From positions 62,001 through 126,000 of the forward strand of contig WOFQ01000037.1 of NCBI GenBank assembly GCA_012184525.1: a DNA stretch of 64,000 nt, written 5' to 3'. Shown here piece by piece: positions 32,701-42,763 of this stretch. Source of the stretch: Xenoacremonium recifei. Lineage: Eukaryota; Ascomycota; Sordariomycetes; Hypocreales; Nectriaceae. The position numbers and the translations under genes were made by a program. Position 1 is the first letter of the stretch. Each line of letters starts with the position of its first letter. The notes under the pieces were generated by a model. The model did not search any database. It was not told the DNA's origin and saw only the letters and a program-made list of their open reading frames with translations.

Positions 32701-33008
32701 GATAGTTGCGAATTCATCTGGCGCCTTTGCGCTTGGTTTGGTCGTCTTCTCGATGGCTTTGACTGCTGTGAATAGTGCGTGACTGGGATATCGACGGCAG
32801 CGTCATTGTTCGACGATGTATCCCTGGAACCTGAGGGTCCTCCGGGCACAATTGAGGCTGCAGGCCGAAGACCAGGCTGAATACCAGGCTGAACTGCTGA
32901 TGTATTCCCTCGCATCTGATCTTGTCCAAGGGGATTGTTGGAAATAATCAGGTTCCGCAGGCGGCCCTCGAGGGCGTCCTCAGTGCCCTCGTTCTGTGCG
33001 CGTAACAT
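29757..33008 (-). CDS. Cid1/Trf-type poly(A)/nucleotidyl transferase with large insertion
   Basis: Single exon, 1083 aa; the start ATG at 33008 gives MLRAQNEGTEDALEGRLRN, preferred because the frame upstream has no ATG. The N-terminal ~230 residues are low complexity, rich in His, Gly, Pro and Gln (for example GHHGHGPQSPPHHHPHHGHH). The nucleotidyl-transferase fold follows: CFGSLSSGFATKASDMDLGL with the first two catalytic Asp at about 314, ARLLTRTRVPIIKLCE, and the third Asp in VQCDINFSAHLALQNT at about 766. The PAP-associated part has VKHWAKTRGINSGYRGTLSSYG and VGHLLRGFFEYYA. Between the second and third Asp are about 400 extra residues, so the fold is split. It may add A or U tails to RNA. 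Confidence 0.82.
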   Translation of the reverse strand: MLRAQNEGTEDALEGRLRNLIISNNPLGQDQMRGNTSAVQPGIQPGLRPAASIVPGGPSGSRDTSSNNDAAVDIPVTHYSQQSKPSRRRPNQAQRRQMNSQLSIPIDPRPQPVLQQRPYYSPPGHPARPPGPPGPPGPPFQRHGYSNSHPSQFPPGGHPGFPRPHGHWGHHMQRGGGHHGHGPQSPPHHHPHHGHHHQRDPSDFSNGPMSPQSPRGGPQNRFARPFNQKDLGDITASAAVLDQMCFNVIMQSEIDVSEIAEKEAFRCKIEAISREAIIKYELEQSPSQDFPPYSVELKCFGSLSSGFATKASDMDLGLISPFSKIQPDAPGSPIPRILEKALLDAGLGARLLTRTRVPIIKLCENPPDALRQELLAERYKWESGLENETHDAHEEDDLEQIPQSPEDGAGAGNAAVEEHESRTIIELPVPSQKTGEGQRFQLKQGAKSLVAYYAVAKRILRRLGGRDVTMSNYQEFTDEDWAVLTRVCEAFWFGLADVSLRKHLEQYPSLAFERDPSIFKHRSLLGIFQQIEGEQLWYLWEKRGEVTETTPSQGALADRVWTIWEQTQLTNNFKNDPMAFAKEIQFALEKVKKLPTVQLLSLEQAQFEPPAQYFARFFVLANQLKGNEVKLSIPKQEAIMKLYVAGIHKDEIRLSMQEFVANTKPQSLKALARRHKCLHLAWEYERALEKDLYEPSTVEDVKSYITLLRSETEISNDESVVPVSATNAALVARIASLADPRKMAPNQPRDRYRDRLEFPKTGAGVQCDINFSAHLALQNTLLLRCYSHSDPRVRPMVLFVKHWAKTRGINSGYRGTLSSYGYVLMVLHYLVNVAQPFVCPNLQKLAPPPPPNMSTAEYESTVNCKGYDIQFWRDERAIVELARAGQLNGNTHTVGHLLRGFFEYYAHNGPQHTYPGNGFDWGRDVLSLRTQGGLISKREKGWTGAKTVFEVQEAVPSKPQDTTASPVISKSGTGEDKGPAPESAPSPAKPDVKEVRHRYLFAIEDPFELDHNVARTVTHNGIVAIRDEFRRAWRLIKIMGTAPLQEDFLQDATGGEGGNFNSFHKLLEDIHGMHLGHVHKLSH

Positions 33009-34370
33009 CCTGCGATGGCATATGCAAGGAAGGAAGAAATTCGCCAGACGAGGAGAACGAAACCCAAAGTGTGTTTCCTGAGATCTGGCCTGGATGATCC
33101 CTAGACCGCTCACCCTACTTGAAGGTTCGAATGTGGTGAGGCGAGAGTCACCAGCCGTCGATCAATGTAGTAGAACCGCGTTGATGGGTAGAGATCTCAT
33201 ACAACTCATTCTTGGCTCGCGAGACCCCAGAATCCATGCAACAGTGAAAATACCACGAAGTGTGTCTGTCGGTAAAGCTGGCACATAAGGGCTATGAAGT
33301 TAGAACTGAGACATTGCTGAACCTCATTTGCGCCTCACCTGAAGCCCAAAAGCGAACGAGGGCGCCGGCGAATGCCGAAACAAAGAAAGAAGCCTGACTG
33401 GACAATTGAGACGAGTAAAAACAATTCAGGACGAAGAACTACTGCGCCCGAGATCGCGCGCCATAGGAACCATTGATTCCGGGAGAGTATGCAGGTGATG
33501 ATGAAGAGGCTCAGTGATTTGCTTCTGTTTGCTTCCCAGATAATACTAGCAATCGACGTCAACGCATAGTGCGAGCGCCGGGTACAGACTGTATTTCTTT
33601 GACCCTAGCTGGGCATCATCAGGTGCTTGAGGGCCCGCCCATCACGACATTGGGGACAGTGCGCAAGGCGCTGCGGGAACTGTGGCGCCTTTTCTCACTT
33701 ACCTTCTGCCACCACCACAGCCCCAAGGGCCAGCCCCACCAAGAGCCTCATCCAGGATTTACTCGGCTGTGCTTCAAAAGAGCCAGAGCACTTCATTCGG
33801 CATACAGACCAGAATTAATTTTGGAATTTTCCGTTCTCAATCAAGAATGATCTTGCTACTTCCCAGTTCTGCCTCTGTGACCGTTTTCTGTCTGTTCTTT
33901 GTCTGATTTCTCAGCTGAAGCGTCCCTGCTTTGTTAGGCTCTAGCTGCTTGTACCCCGCAACCTCCCTGGCCGCTGCCGAACTGCGCGCCACAGCAGGAG
34001 ACCTGCCGGTACACTGTACCTGAGCACGCGCCACACCCACCACAAGCCACAGCGTGGCTCCCTTTGTCATCGTCATAAGCTTTCGCTGAACCGTGCGAAG
34101 CTCATCCTACATGACCTTCAACAAACACCCACCCTCATCAATAGAAATACCGCCCTTGTGAACTTCCACAGCGCGCTTACTTCGACCATCCCTAGCTCAA
34201 CCACCATTTTAGTCTTCTTCTTCAATTATCCAGCCGCCATTGATTCCATCGACGCGTCGGTTAGAACCCCGAAGGCCGAAGGCTGGGTAGCGTCGCCGCT
34301 GCCTTGTCTCCTCCCACCAGCCCAGGATCCCGCCGACGCTTCAACTCCATTGTGAGGACGCATTATCACC
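33009..34370. other. Divergent intergenic region transferase / TFG1
   Basis: 1.36 kb without a credible gene. The TFG1-proximal part (about 34080-34370) is C/T-rich leader and includes an ACGCGT at 34252-34257. No ORF with family features. Confidence 0.5.
34252..34257. promoter_or_regulatory. ACGCGT (MCB-like) in TFG1 leader
   Basis: Hexamer ACGCGT about 115 bp upstream of the TFG1 ATG. TFG1 is not a known G1/S gene, so this copy also serves as a caution that the hexamer occurs by chance here. Confidence 0.25.
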
Positions 34371-36464
34371 ATGAGCGCTCCTCCTCCAGGCGGTTCCAAT
34401 GGTGCGCCATCGCGTCCCAAGGCGACCGCAAACCCTTTGCGACCGATGCGCAAGAAGCCAGTAGCACGAGGCAATCCTCTCGTTGCCCGAAGACCTCCTC
34501 CCAGACCGACTGCACAAGCTACCAAACCCACTGCTCAGAATGGGACAAAGCCTAGCATCGAAGAGGCCCGGAGGCTGTACGGCGGCTGGTCGGAAGCGCC
34601 CCCGGCTTCGTACTCTGACATTCCGATTATGACGACCAAAAAAGCCCTGCTCGATGGGATCCGATACCATCTGATGAAGTTCTCACAGGCCAAGTTGAAC
34701 GACAAGCCCGTCGATCCGACAGACCAAGACGAATTCGCCCGGCCCGTCACGCTGCATCGTAGAGACGCGCGACAGCCTCCTCCAGGGAGAGCTGTCAAGG
34801 AAGAGATTCCCGAGCAACCGGCAGTGGACGAACAAGAACTGGAGAGGCTGGCTCAGGTCAAAGCGGAGAGGGAAGCTCAACGCGCCATCGACCAAGCGAA
34901 GATAGCCCCTGTTGCCAAGGACACCAAACCCCAGCGACCGAAGAAGCAGAAGGAGGACAAGACGACCTTCAACCGGGCCCCGAAAACAGATGCCGCCAAG
35001 AAAGAATCTGACCTGCGTTATGAGGAGGCACTTCCTTGGCACCTAGAGGATGCCGATGGCAAGAATGTCTGGGTCGGGAGCTACGTAGCTGCGCTATCCG
35101 AGGCCAATGTGGCCTTCATGATAGATAAGTCGGTCTTCCGCATGGTGCCTCTGGAGAAGTGGTATCGCTTCACGGCTAAGCCGCCCTTCCAAGCGTTCAC
35201 ATTGGACGAAGCTGAAGCTCTCATGAGCAAGAAGGTTGATGTTGGTCGCTGGGTGATGAAGGACGAGGAGAGGAAAGCCAACCAACAGGAACTGGAAGCC
35301 ACCCGGCGTGCGTTGTACGGCAAGGGCCAAATGGTCAAGACCGAAAGCTCTACATTCAGGGCGGCCTCTAGACTGGAAAAGATGGAGCACGATGACATCG
35401 ACATGTCTGGAGACGAGTTCGCTGACGACGATGAGACAATGCATTTCGAGCGCAATGGCGATGATGAAGACACCAAGGAAGCAAAGGAACGTATCAAGCG
35501 CGAGCAGCTGGGTGCCAACCTCTTCGGAGAAGGAGATGAATCGGCCATTGACCAAGAGCTCCAAGAGCAGCTTAGAGAAGAGCTTCAACGGCAAAAACTT
35601 GGCAAGGCTACCCGAAAAGCACTTATCAAGCGGGATCGAGAGGATATTTACGAAAGTGATAACTCGGAGGATAACCCCTGGAGCAGTTCGGTAAGTTTTG
35701 GTCGTCTTATACTTCAAACATGTTGTGCTGACTGGAAATAGTCTGAAGATAACTCTTCTGATGACGATGAAGAAGAGAAGGAAGATGACAAAAAGGAGGA
35801 TGATGAGAAGAAGGATAAGGACCTTGACAAGGGCAAGAGCTCAAAGGGATCTAACACTCCCCAGAGCAAGAAGCCAAGTGACATGAAAAAGAGCAAGTCT
35901 CTGAAGCGAGCTGGCTCACCCGCTCTCTCAGAGTCCAGCGGAAACGAATCTACTCGAAAGAAATTGAAGAAGACGGCAACGCCCGCGGCAGGGAGTCGAT
36001 CGGGCACTCCGCTGCCATCGAACGCCATTGCGCGCCGGGCCAAGATAGGCGGTGCTGGCTCAGGTAGCGATGGAGAGGCCACCGGCGGCGAGATGTCAGA
36101 TGGCGCCGGCCCCAGGAAGAAGAAGATCAAGCTCATCGGCAGTGCCAGAGGTACTCCTTCTGCGTCCAGGGCGGGTAGTCCAAACCCGGCGCAGGGTGGT
36201 ACGTTTCAACTTCCACGTCCGTCAACAGCTACTAACTTTGCTTTCACAGCGGCTTCCCCCAGCTCCCAACCCGGTTCCGGCATTGAGTCCTGGGAGATCT
36301 TGGAGAAGATTCCTCCCGAGGGTATTGCCACATCGGACCTCATCAAGCTATTCCAAGGACGTGTTGGAGAGAAGCCCGGCCAGATGCCCAAACAGGAGTG
36401 GATCAGGCTGGTCAAGCAACTTTGCGACTACGGTCCTGATAAACGCCTTCGCCGTAGGCGATAG
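34371..36464 (+). CDS. TFG1: TFIIF alpha subunit (Tfg1/RAP74)
   Basis: General RNA polymerase II initiation and elongation factor. Exons 34371-35690, 35742-36198 and 36250-36464; introns 51 bp each, giving 663 aa. The N-terminal dimerisation domain appears across residues about 60-330: DIPIMTTKKALLDGIRYHLM, NRAPKTDAAKKESDLRYEEALPW, then WVGSYVAALSEANVAFMIDKS and VPLEKWYRFTAKP. The middle is acidic (DDDEEEKEDDKKEDDEKK) and basic Ser-rich. The C-terminal winged-helix end is ESWEILEKIPPEGIATSDLIKLF to LRRRR. The second intron (36199-36249, GTACGT..TCACAG, CTAAC branch) is a multiple of three and has no stop. Confidence 0.92.
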
Positions 36465-36785
36465 GGGTTGATGCTGAGCCAAAGCATGAGATTCCAGACG
36501 AGTCTTGGACGGCCCATAGAACCAGGGTGCAAGTGGTTAGGGAGGGGCAATACTTGAGATTCGCCAGTGTGTAATATGTCGTTTCGGTTATACAGATGAC
36601 GCGGAGTATAGGAGTTGGGCCGCGAAGACGGATTGACCTGAAGTCTATAATAGCTTGACTTCACAGTTGACAGCTATGCAGTTTGTAGTAGGCTAAGACC
36701 CAGATGAATATCTTGAAAGCCTATCCAGCAAATGAGATGCAAATATGCACGTGGGTATAAATGACATCGTAAAAAGTACACCTCC
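36465..36785. other. Convergent intergenic region TFG1 / CWC26
   Basis: 3' flanks of two tail-to-tail genes. Nothing else seen. Confidence 0.5.
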
Positions 36786-37772
36786 CTATTCATCCATCTG
36801 CCACGAGTAGTCAAGGCCCTTGTTCCGTTCCCGTCGGTTGAGCGCCTTGAACCTCTCTGCCTCAAACCCGTTGCCTCTGTCTACACCATCCCAACGATAC
36901 CCTGGCTTGATACCGTAGCGATTCGGCGGCGCTGCGCCCGCGTAGACAGGTCTCCGGTTCGCCTTTTTCTTCTTGCCGCCCTTGTCCTGCTTCTCGCTCA
37001 AGAACTGCATCATAGGATCATTCCACCTTTCCTTCTCTTTCAGTTCTTCGTTCATTTCTTCGTCGTCGGCCGTCCGCGCAAACTTCATCAACTTGGCATC
37101 GTCGAGTTGTTCGCGCCGTTTCCGCGCTTGCTCGAGCTGAACCTCGCCCTTGAGCGCCTCCTTCGCTAGGCGTTCCTTCTCCTCTGCTTCGGCTGCTGCG
37201 CGCCGCGCCTCTGCTCGTTTCATAGAAATGTCTATTCTTCGGCCTGTGGCGTCGCGGTATACGGTTTCTTCTTCTTTGGCGGACTTGCGGTGGCGCTCGA
37301 ACTCTTCACGTTCTTCCCGCTGTCGCCTCTTCAGTTGCGCCGTGACCGATGCTGCGCTTTGCAGTCCAGCATGAGTACCATCGCTCATCTTCACAACGCT
37401 GGGGTCGTCCTCCACGACGGGGAGTTCGTCCTCGGCGTCTCTGGTGGCATCGTTTTCTGCGGCGGCGGATGCTAGGATCGCGTCCGCCTCTGCATTGTCG
37501 TCTTTTCTCGGAGCGTCTGCGCCGTCACCTACGGCCTTCCAATTGCTTTTCTTGGCTTTGCGGAACTCTGCCGACTTGCCAGTAACTGTGACTGGCCCAT
37601 CTTCGCCTGCGTCATCTTGGGCGTTGGAGTTGCCCCAGCCCAGGTCGTCCTCGTCTGTGATCAAGAGCCCAGCTGATTCGGTACCGCGCTTGCGCTTTCG
37701 CTTCTTCGAGGATGGTTTAGGGTCGGCTACAAGGTATTTTGAAGCAAGGTAGCTGGAGAGGTCTGATGGCAT
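36786..37772 (-). CDS. CWC26: Pre-mRNA-splicing factor Cwc26/Bud13
   Basis: 328 aa, single exon. Bud13 is a subunit of the RES complex of the spliceosome, which helps splicing and nuclear retention of unspliced pre-mRNA. The N-terminus MPSDLSSYLASKYLVADPK is followed by a Lys/Arg run (SSKKRKRKRG), a DDLGWG element, a central coiled-coil with TVYRDATGRRIDISMKRAEA (the Bud13 core) and a C-terminal RPVYAGAAPPNRYGIKPGYR WDGVDRGNGFE block, the Pml1/Snu17 contact region in the family. The end NRRERNKGLDYSWQMDE fits. Divergent with TRS85. Confidence 0.93.
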   Translation of the reverse strand: MPSDLSSYLASKYLVADPKPSSKKRKRKRGTESAGLLITDEDDLGWGNSNAQDDAGEDGPVTVTGKSAEFRKAKKSNWKAVGDGADAPRKDDNAEADAILASAAAENDATRDAEDELPVVEDDPSVVKMSDGTHAGLQSAASVTAQLKRRQREEREEFERHRKSAKEEETVYRDATGRRIDISMKRAEARRAAAEAEEKERLAKEALKGEVQLEQARKRREQLDDAKLMKFARTADDEEMNEELKEKERWNDPMMQFLSEKQDKGGKKKKANRRPVYAGAAPPNRYGIKPGYRWDGVDRGNGFEAERFKALNRRERNKGLDYSWQMDE

Positions 37773-38234
37773 GGCTGGGATGTTGAAGGTTGGTTTCAGG
37801 AGGTTGTGTCTTCGACGTTCGTCATGAGCTGCCTCGAAGCTTCACATGCGGGTATGCAGGTACAGGGTTTCGGAAGCGCAGCTGAAGCCCCTGTATAGCG
37901 ATGAAGAGCGCCCAACGGGCAGGGGCAGGTACCGCTGCCGCGGATCCCGCCTTCCTAGCGGGACCTGCCCCGTTGAACGGCTGCAACACAGGGAGGTACG
38001 TACCCAAAGTACCTTTACTTTGTCAACTCCAAATCCTCCAGACTATTGCGCGACCTCGCCAAAGCCTCGACTTGATTCAACAACCATCTCTTGGTTCTGC
38101 TGCCTATGTTGGAGTAAGATCATGCTCAGCCGCATCCCGAAGCCGCCTGTCTGCGATTCACCCACTCTTCCTCGCGCCTCGTGAATCTGCCGCAGCTCGA
38201 ACCTTAGACCTTACCCCCAACACAAGTCGCCTTA
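37773..38234. promoter_or_regulatory. Divergent promoter CWC26/TRS85
   Basis: 462 bp between head-to-head genes. A GC-rich stretch with an imperfect inverted repeat (GGGCAGGGGCAGGTACC.. and ..GGACCTGCCCC) lies near 37917-37972. No known factor site is claimed. Confidence 0.5.
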
Positions 38235-40553
38235 ATGCCACAACCTCTCGAAGATGACGTCTCGCCCACGGATCCCCTCCAGGCATTGCCCATGGCGGCT
38301 CCAGCCATGAAGCTCCCTAAAACCCGACACTCGACGTCGACCATCGAGGCCCTGCCGTTGTCGCGATCCGAAAATAGCCTGAACTACCGGAGATCGAACC
38401 CCTCCGCTGCGTCGCTGTACGCTTCGACACTGTCGCCGCCTGGGTCAAGATCGATATCTCCAGCTGGAAGGGGATCACCAGGACGAGTGCTCTCTAATAC
38501 GGTATTCGACTCAGGCCCGCGGGGTTCGTTAGCGGAAGCTGCTGGAGACAGCCCTGGCGACCCGTTGAATCTGATTCTCAAGTCTTACGTTCCACACGTC
38601 TCCATCTACGCTTCGGAGGATACTGAGGGTTTGATGAGTGAAAAGGGATTTCGAAATGGCTTGTGGGAGTTGCTCCGACCCTTTGGCGAGAAGGTTCAGG
38701 GGAAAGTCAGCGTCAGGGACAGCAACGGGATGAGCCGCGCCGTGGATGACTTTGCTATTCGATTCACCAAATTCGGGAGTAATATCGAGCATCCCGATCC
38801 GACAGTTTCAGGCCTCAAAAGCGCACCGGCATCTCAGGGGCAAAATGGCACACAGGCCAGCACTTCTCGGGATAAGGAGTTCCTCACCGACGTGGAAGCT
38901 GTTGTCGAGCGGCATCTTTCGTATGCCGAAGGATCGCTGGCTGGCATACCTCGTCGCGGGCCGGTGACTGGCCAAGGACTTGACACAGAGGAAGCTTCGC
39001 CTTACTACGCGTTGTATGTGCGACGACTCTTGTCAGGACTTCCAATCTCACCTCACGAAACTTTTTCGCATCCCGTAGCCTGTGTGATTGCGATCAGCTC
39101 CCGAAACCAGTCCCCGATCGAAGAGTTAAGGAGACTCTATGCAGAGACGAGCCAGGGAGAGAAAAAATTACCGGTTTGGGTGGATGGCGAATATTTACGA
39201 TATTATGTGCTGGTTCACGACGAAGAGAAGGACGACATAACAAGGTCCATGGGTCTCTTTGATCAGATGAAACGACATCTCGGCCTACACTGCCATCTTC
39301 TCAGGCTTAGGAGTAGTCAGAGCGCCGAGACAGACGATGACAGTATACCTCTTCCTCGAAGTGACTGGATGTCGGCCAGCGAGGAGTTGGAAGACCTGAA
39401 GCGGAGCGACGATGACGGAGACTTTGAAGACCCGACGCGATATATCTTCGAGTCTGATGCAACAGCCATTCGCACTTTTGTGCGAGAGATGGTCACTCAA
39501 TCAATAGTACCAACTATGGAACGCCATGTATCAATTTGGAACGACCAGGTCGCGTCAAGGCGGCGCGGAATCACGGGCCGGTTCATGAATCTATCCAGAA
39601 AATGGGCGTTCGGGGGAAGTTCAAGATCTGCATCGGGAGGCAGTAGTAGTTCGAGGGACACTTATGACATGGCGGGGTTCTACCGTGCGGAAGCCCCTGA
39701 GGCCATCATGCGAAAACTTGCCGACTACTGCTTCATGTTGCGGGACTGGAAGCTGGCGCAGTCAACATATGACCTGTTACGATCCGACTTTGCTGATTCC
39801 AAGGCATGGAAACATCACGCAGCGGCCAACGAGATGGCTGCAGTCAGCCTCCTCATCATGCCGCAACAGATGACGTCCAAGTCAAGAGCCGAGACCACTG
39901 ATCAGATGTTGGAAGCGGCGTTTTATTCCTACAGCACCAGGTGCTCGTCCCCCTACGGCGCTCTCCGGTGTCTGACGCTGGGATTGGAACTGTTGCGGCT
40001 TAGAGGAGGCACCAATATCGACGACGCCGGGCGATGGGGCATCCGGCTCCTCGAATCCAAGCTTCTAGGCAAAATTGGTGATGCTCTCATGAAGGAGCGA
40101 TTAGCTATTTGTTACGCCTCAAAGCCGGGCGTCGGTAGCGGACACTGGGGAGCACGGCGTCGCAAATCTGCAGCCTGGAGTGTATTAGGTGCCGACGCTT
40201 GGCTTCAACAGTCCAAGTATATCCAGGCTCAGCGATGTCTGAACGAGGCGGAAACCATGTATGGTGCCCTGACTGACAAAGCCGGCATCACCAAGTTCGC
40301 CGCAGCAGGCGGGTTCATGGCTTCCCTCCAGCACAACATCTCAGAGGTACTGGACGTGCCGGACAGCGAGATGGGCTCGTCAGGAGACGAAGCTGGAGAG
40401 AGCCCTATAGACGAGGAGAGCGAAGCATTAATGGATATGCGCTCACGAAGGGCAAGCACTGTTGGAGGGATGGCGGGCTTGGAGACGGCGCCTTTACACG
40501 GAGAGGAAGGCCTGGACGCTTCTGAGGGTGGCGCACAGAAGGATTTTGATTAG
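38235..40553 (+). CDS. TRS85: TRAPP complex subunit Trs85
   Basis: 772 aa, single exon. Trs85 (TRAPPC8 type) defines the TRAPPIII form, a Rab GEF for autophagy and Golgi traffic. The N-terminal ~70 residues are Ser/Pro-rich and disordered. Then come LNLILKSYVPHVSIYASEDTE, ERHLSYAEGSL and HPVACVIAISSRNQSPIEEL, a block typical of this family. A further helical part carries MERHVSIWNDQVASRRRG and RGITGRFMNLSRKWAFG, and MRKLADYCFMLRDWKLAQSTY begins the TPR-like C-terminal region. The acidic tail ends DEAGESPIDEESEAL. No intron is needed. Family length in fungi is usually similar. Confidence 0.92.
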   Translation: MPQPLEDDVSPTDPLQALPMAAPAMKLPKTRHSTSTIEALPLSRSENSLNYRRSNPSAASLYASTLSPPGSRSISPAGRGSPGRVLSNTVFDSGPRGSLAEAAGDSPGDPLNLILKSYVPHVSIYASEDTEGLMSEKGFRNGLWELLRPFGEKVQGKVSVRDSNGMSRAVDDFAIRFTKFGSNIEHPDPTVSGLKSAPASQGQNGTQASTSRDKEFLTDVEAVVERHLSYAEGSLAGIPRRGPVTGQGLDTEEASPYYALYVRRLLSGLPISPHETFSHPVACVIAISSRNQSPIEELRRLYAETSQGEKKLPVWVDGEYLRYYVLVHDEEKDDITRSMGLFDQMKRHLGLHCHLLRLRSSQSAETDDDSIPLPRSDWMSASEELEDLKRSDDDGDFEDPTRYIFESDATAIRTFVREMVTQSIVPTMERHVSIWNDQVASRRRGITGRFMNLSRKWAFGGSSRSASGGSSSSRDTYDMAGFYRAEAPEAIMRKLADYCFMLRDWKLAQSTYDLLRSDFADSKAWKHHAAANEMAAVSLLIMPQQMTSKSRAETTDQMLEAAFYSYSTRCSSPYGALRCLTLGLELLRLRGGTNIDDAGRWGIRLLESKLLGKIGDALMKERLAICYASKPGVGSGHWGARRRKSAAWSVLGADAWLQQSKYIQAQRCLNEAETMYGALTDKAGITKFAAAGGFMASLQHNISEVLDVPDSEMGSSGDEAGESPIDEESEALMDMRSRRASTVGGMAGLETAPLHGEEGLDASEGGAQKDFD

Positions 40554-41109
40554 AGGAGGTGGACTCCTCCTCATTACGACATATCATGAGTTTGGGACAG
40601 ATGGTTCATATAGAGGAAGACAGCACTGTCTAAGCGCAACTTTGGAACAAGCAACTCCTGGCACTTGGCGTTGTCGAGGGTCTGTCGACTTATATAGATT
40701 GTGTGGCGGTGAGCTATGACGAGATATTATGTGAGGGGGAATTATTTGTGCAGACTATGCTATAATCATGGTCTGTTATTGACTTGGATTCTCAACATCT
40801 CTCTGTTGAAGCTGGACCATCACACGGGAGACTTTTCAGTGGAGTTCCAGCGGATAGTGAGTGATAAGGCTGGTCACCCACCATGACGCGCTGATAAGGC
40901 ATCCAGGCCTCAGCTGGACGGCATGTTAGTGACCGAGAACCCCCACTACTCACAACGACATCTCATCTCTCTTTCTTCACGCCCATACCTTTGGGATGAT
41001 AGTATTCGTCGCAGATTCGCATCTATAAACCTCTATTGCCCCCTCTGCCCGCTTAATTGCCAGGTCGGTTACGCTCCGCTCCCGGTCTCCAGGTCGCCGG
41101 CCGTCCATC
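40554..41109. other. Intergenic region TRS85 - CHM7
   Basis: 3' flank of TRS85 and promoter/leader of CHM7. No ORF recognised. Confidence 0.5.
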
Positions 41110-42580
41110 ATGGGCGGACTCGCAGACGAACTCGTGAACAGCGATCCCAACTTTCGCAAGTATGCCACGCCTCCAAGTCGCAAGCAATTTCCATGGCCCT
41201 TGATCTCAGCTGACGAACCTGTATAGAGCACGTCTGCCAGCCCTATATTCCGACTTCCGCCCCCAGAGAACCCTCAATCCCGACGGCTACCGAGCAAACC
41301 TTTCCGCCTGGCGCCATGCGCTCTCCTATCTGACCGCCCAAGGCCTCATCTCCCAGCGCGGCTCGGCGCCCGACCTCTTTGTCCTCACACTCGACGAGAC
41401 TCTCCTACGATCCCTGGAAACGAAGCAATATGGCCAGCCGCTTGCGTTGGGCACAGTCGTGCGTGAGGCCGCTGCCGAAAAGGAGTTCGTGCCCCTCGCC
41501 GACTTCAACTCGGCGCAGCAGAGCATCTACCAGCGCAGTTGGGCTGGCGTGCCCTGGGGCGTCATGAGCTGGACTCTACGGCAGATTGGAGTTATAGATC
41601 CTGCGCGAGGGGACGATAAACTACCGCAGGGGCGCTTCGTGGTTATCAAGAACGTCGAAGCTGCGGCCAAGGCATTGGAGGAACTGACCCAGGACAGGAC
41701 ATCCCGCTTCGACCGGATATATACACGCGCCCAGTTCAAGGAGCAATTTTCGTCTAAGCTACTTGAGGGCTCTCGACTATCGGACACAGATTTGGAGGTG
41801 TTCCTCAAATTTCTCTCTCGAGACAAGGGCCGGATAGAATACGACGGCGAGACAGTCCGCATCAAAGGCTCCGGCGAACAATCCGGCATCCCCGAGGAAG
41901 ACAGCGCCATCGCCGCCCTGAAAGAACTCACCCAAAGCCTCGAGCACCAAACCGCCCTCCTCAACACGCGCATCGACGAGCTCTCCCTCGCCGCCAAGGA
42001 CGCCGTCGCGCGCAAGAACCGCATCTCCGCCCTCGCCGCCCTCAAGGCCAAGAAAGCCGCCGAAGCCTCCCTCGCGTCGCGCTACCAGTCCCTCCAGCAG
42101 GTCCGCGAAGTCGCCGCGCGCATCCAGCAGGCCGCCGACAACGTGCAGCTAGTGCGCGTGATGGAGGCGTCTACGGGCGTGCTGCAGGGCCTCAACGCGC
42201 AGATCGGCGGGCCGGATCGCGTCGACAGCGTGATGGATCACTTGCGCGAGCAGATGGGCGCGGCGGACGAGGTCAGCGCTATTCTGGCCGAATCTGCGGG
42301 TGCGGTGGTCGACGAGGGCGAAATCGATGATGAGCTCGCGGCTATGGAGGCGCAGGAGCGTGCGAAGGAAGAGGAGGCCGAGAGGAAGGTTGCAGAAGCA
42401 CAGCAGGCCAGGGAGGCAGAGGAGGCGCTCAAGAAGTTGGAAGAACTCCCACCGGTTCCCAGCGAGGCCGAAATGCTCAGGGCGAAAGCCCAGACGCCAA
42501 CTTCAGAGACGGGCATCGCGAACTTATCCATGGAGGAGAAACCCCTCGAAGAGCGGGAAGAGCCCTTGCCGGCGTCGTAA
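41110..42580 (+). CDS. CHM7: ESCRT-related protein Chm7 (CHMP7)
   Basis: Nuclear-envelope ESCRT adaptor that surveys nuclear pore assembly. Exons 41110-41159 and 41227-42580, intron 41160-41226 (67 bp, GTATGC..TATAG, phase 2), giving 467 aa. It starts MGGLADELVNSDPNFRK and across the splice reads ARLPALYSDFRPQ. The N-terminal half holds winged-helix-like blocks (WAGVPWGVMSWTLRQIGVI, FVVIKNVEAAAKALEEL). The C-terminal half is the Snf7 helical core (KELTQSLEHQTALLNTRIDE, KNRISALAALKAKKAAE) with long acidic/Glu coils and a tail with NLSMEEKPLEE, possibly a MIM-like element. This WH-plus-Snf7 layout separates Chm7 from other ESCRT-III subunits. Confidence 0.9.
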
Positions 42581-42763
42581 CAACATGTACAAGAAATGAC
42601 ACAGGAACAACTAATTTGGCATATACGATGGAGCGATGGAAGGCGTTTATACCTTTATTCATGGCATGGCCGGTCGTTATTAGATCTATATATATCATCT
42701 GACATCATCATGTATCCTCCGAATTTCCCCTGAAGAGTATCAAGGGTCTGTCCGTTGAGTCGC

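Noticed and set aside
33118..33160. tRNA-like GGTTCGAAT string
   Set aside because: Flanking bases do not pair as a T-arm, and no acceptor or anticodon arm was found. Similar strings near 14026 and 11307 failed in the same way.
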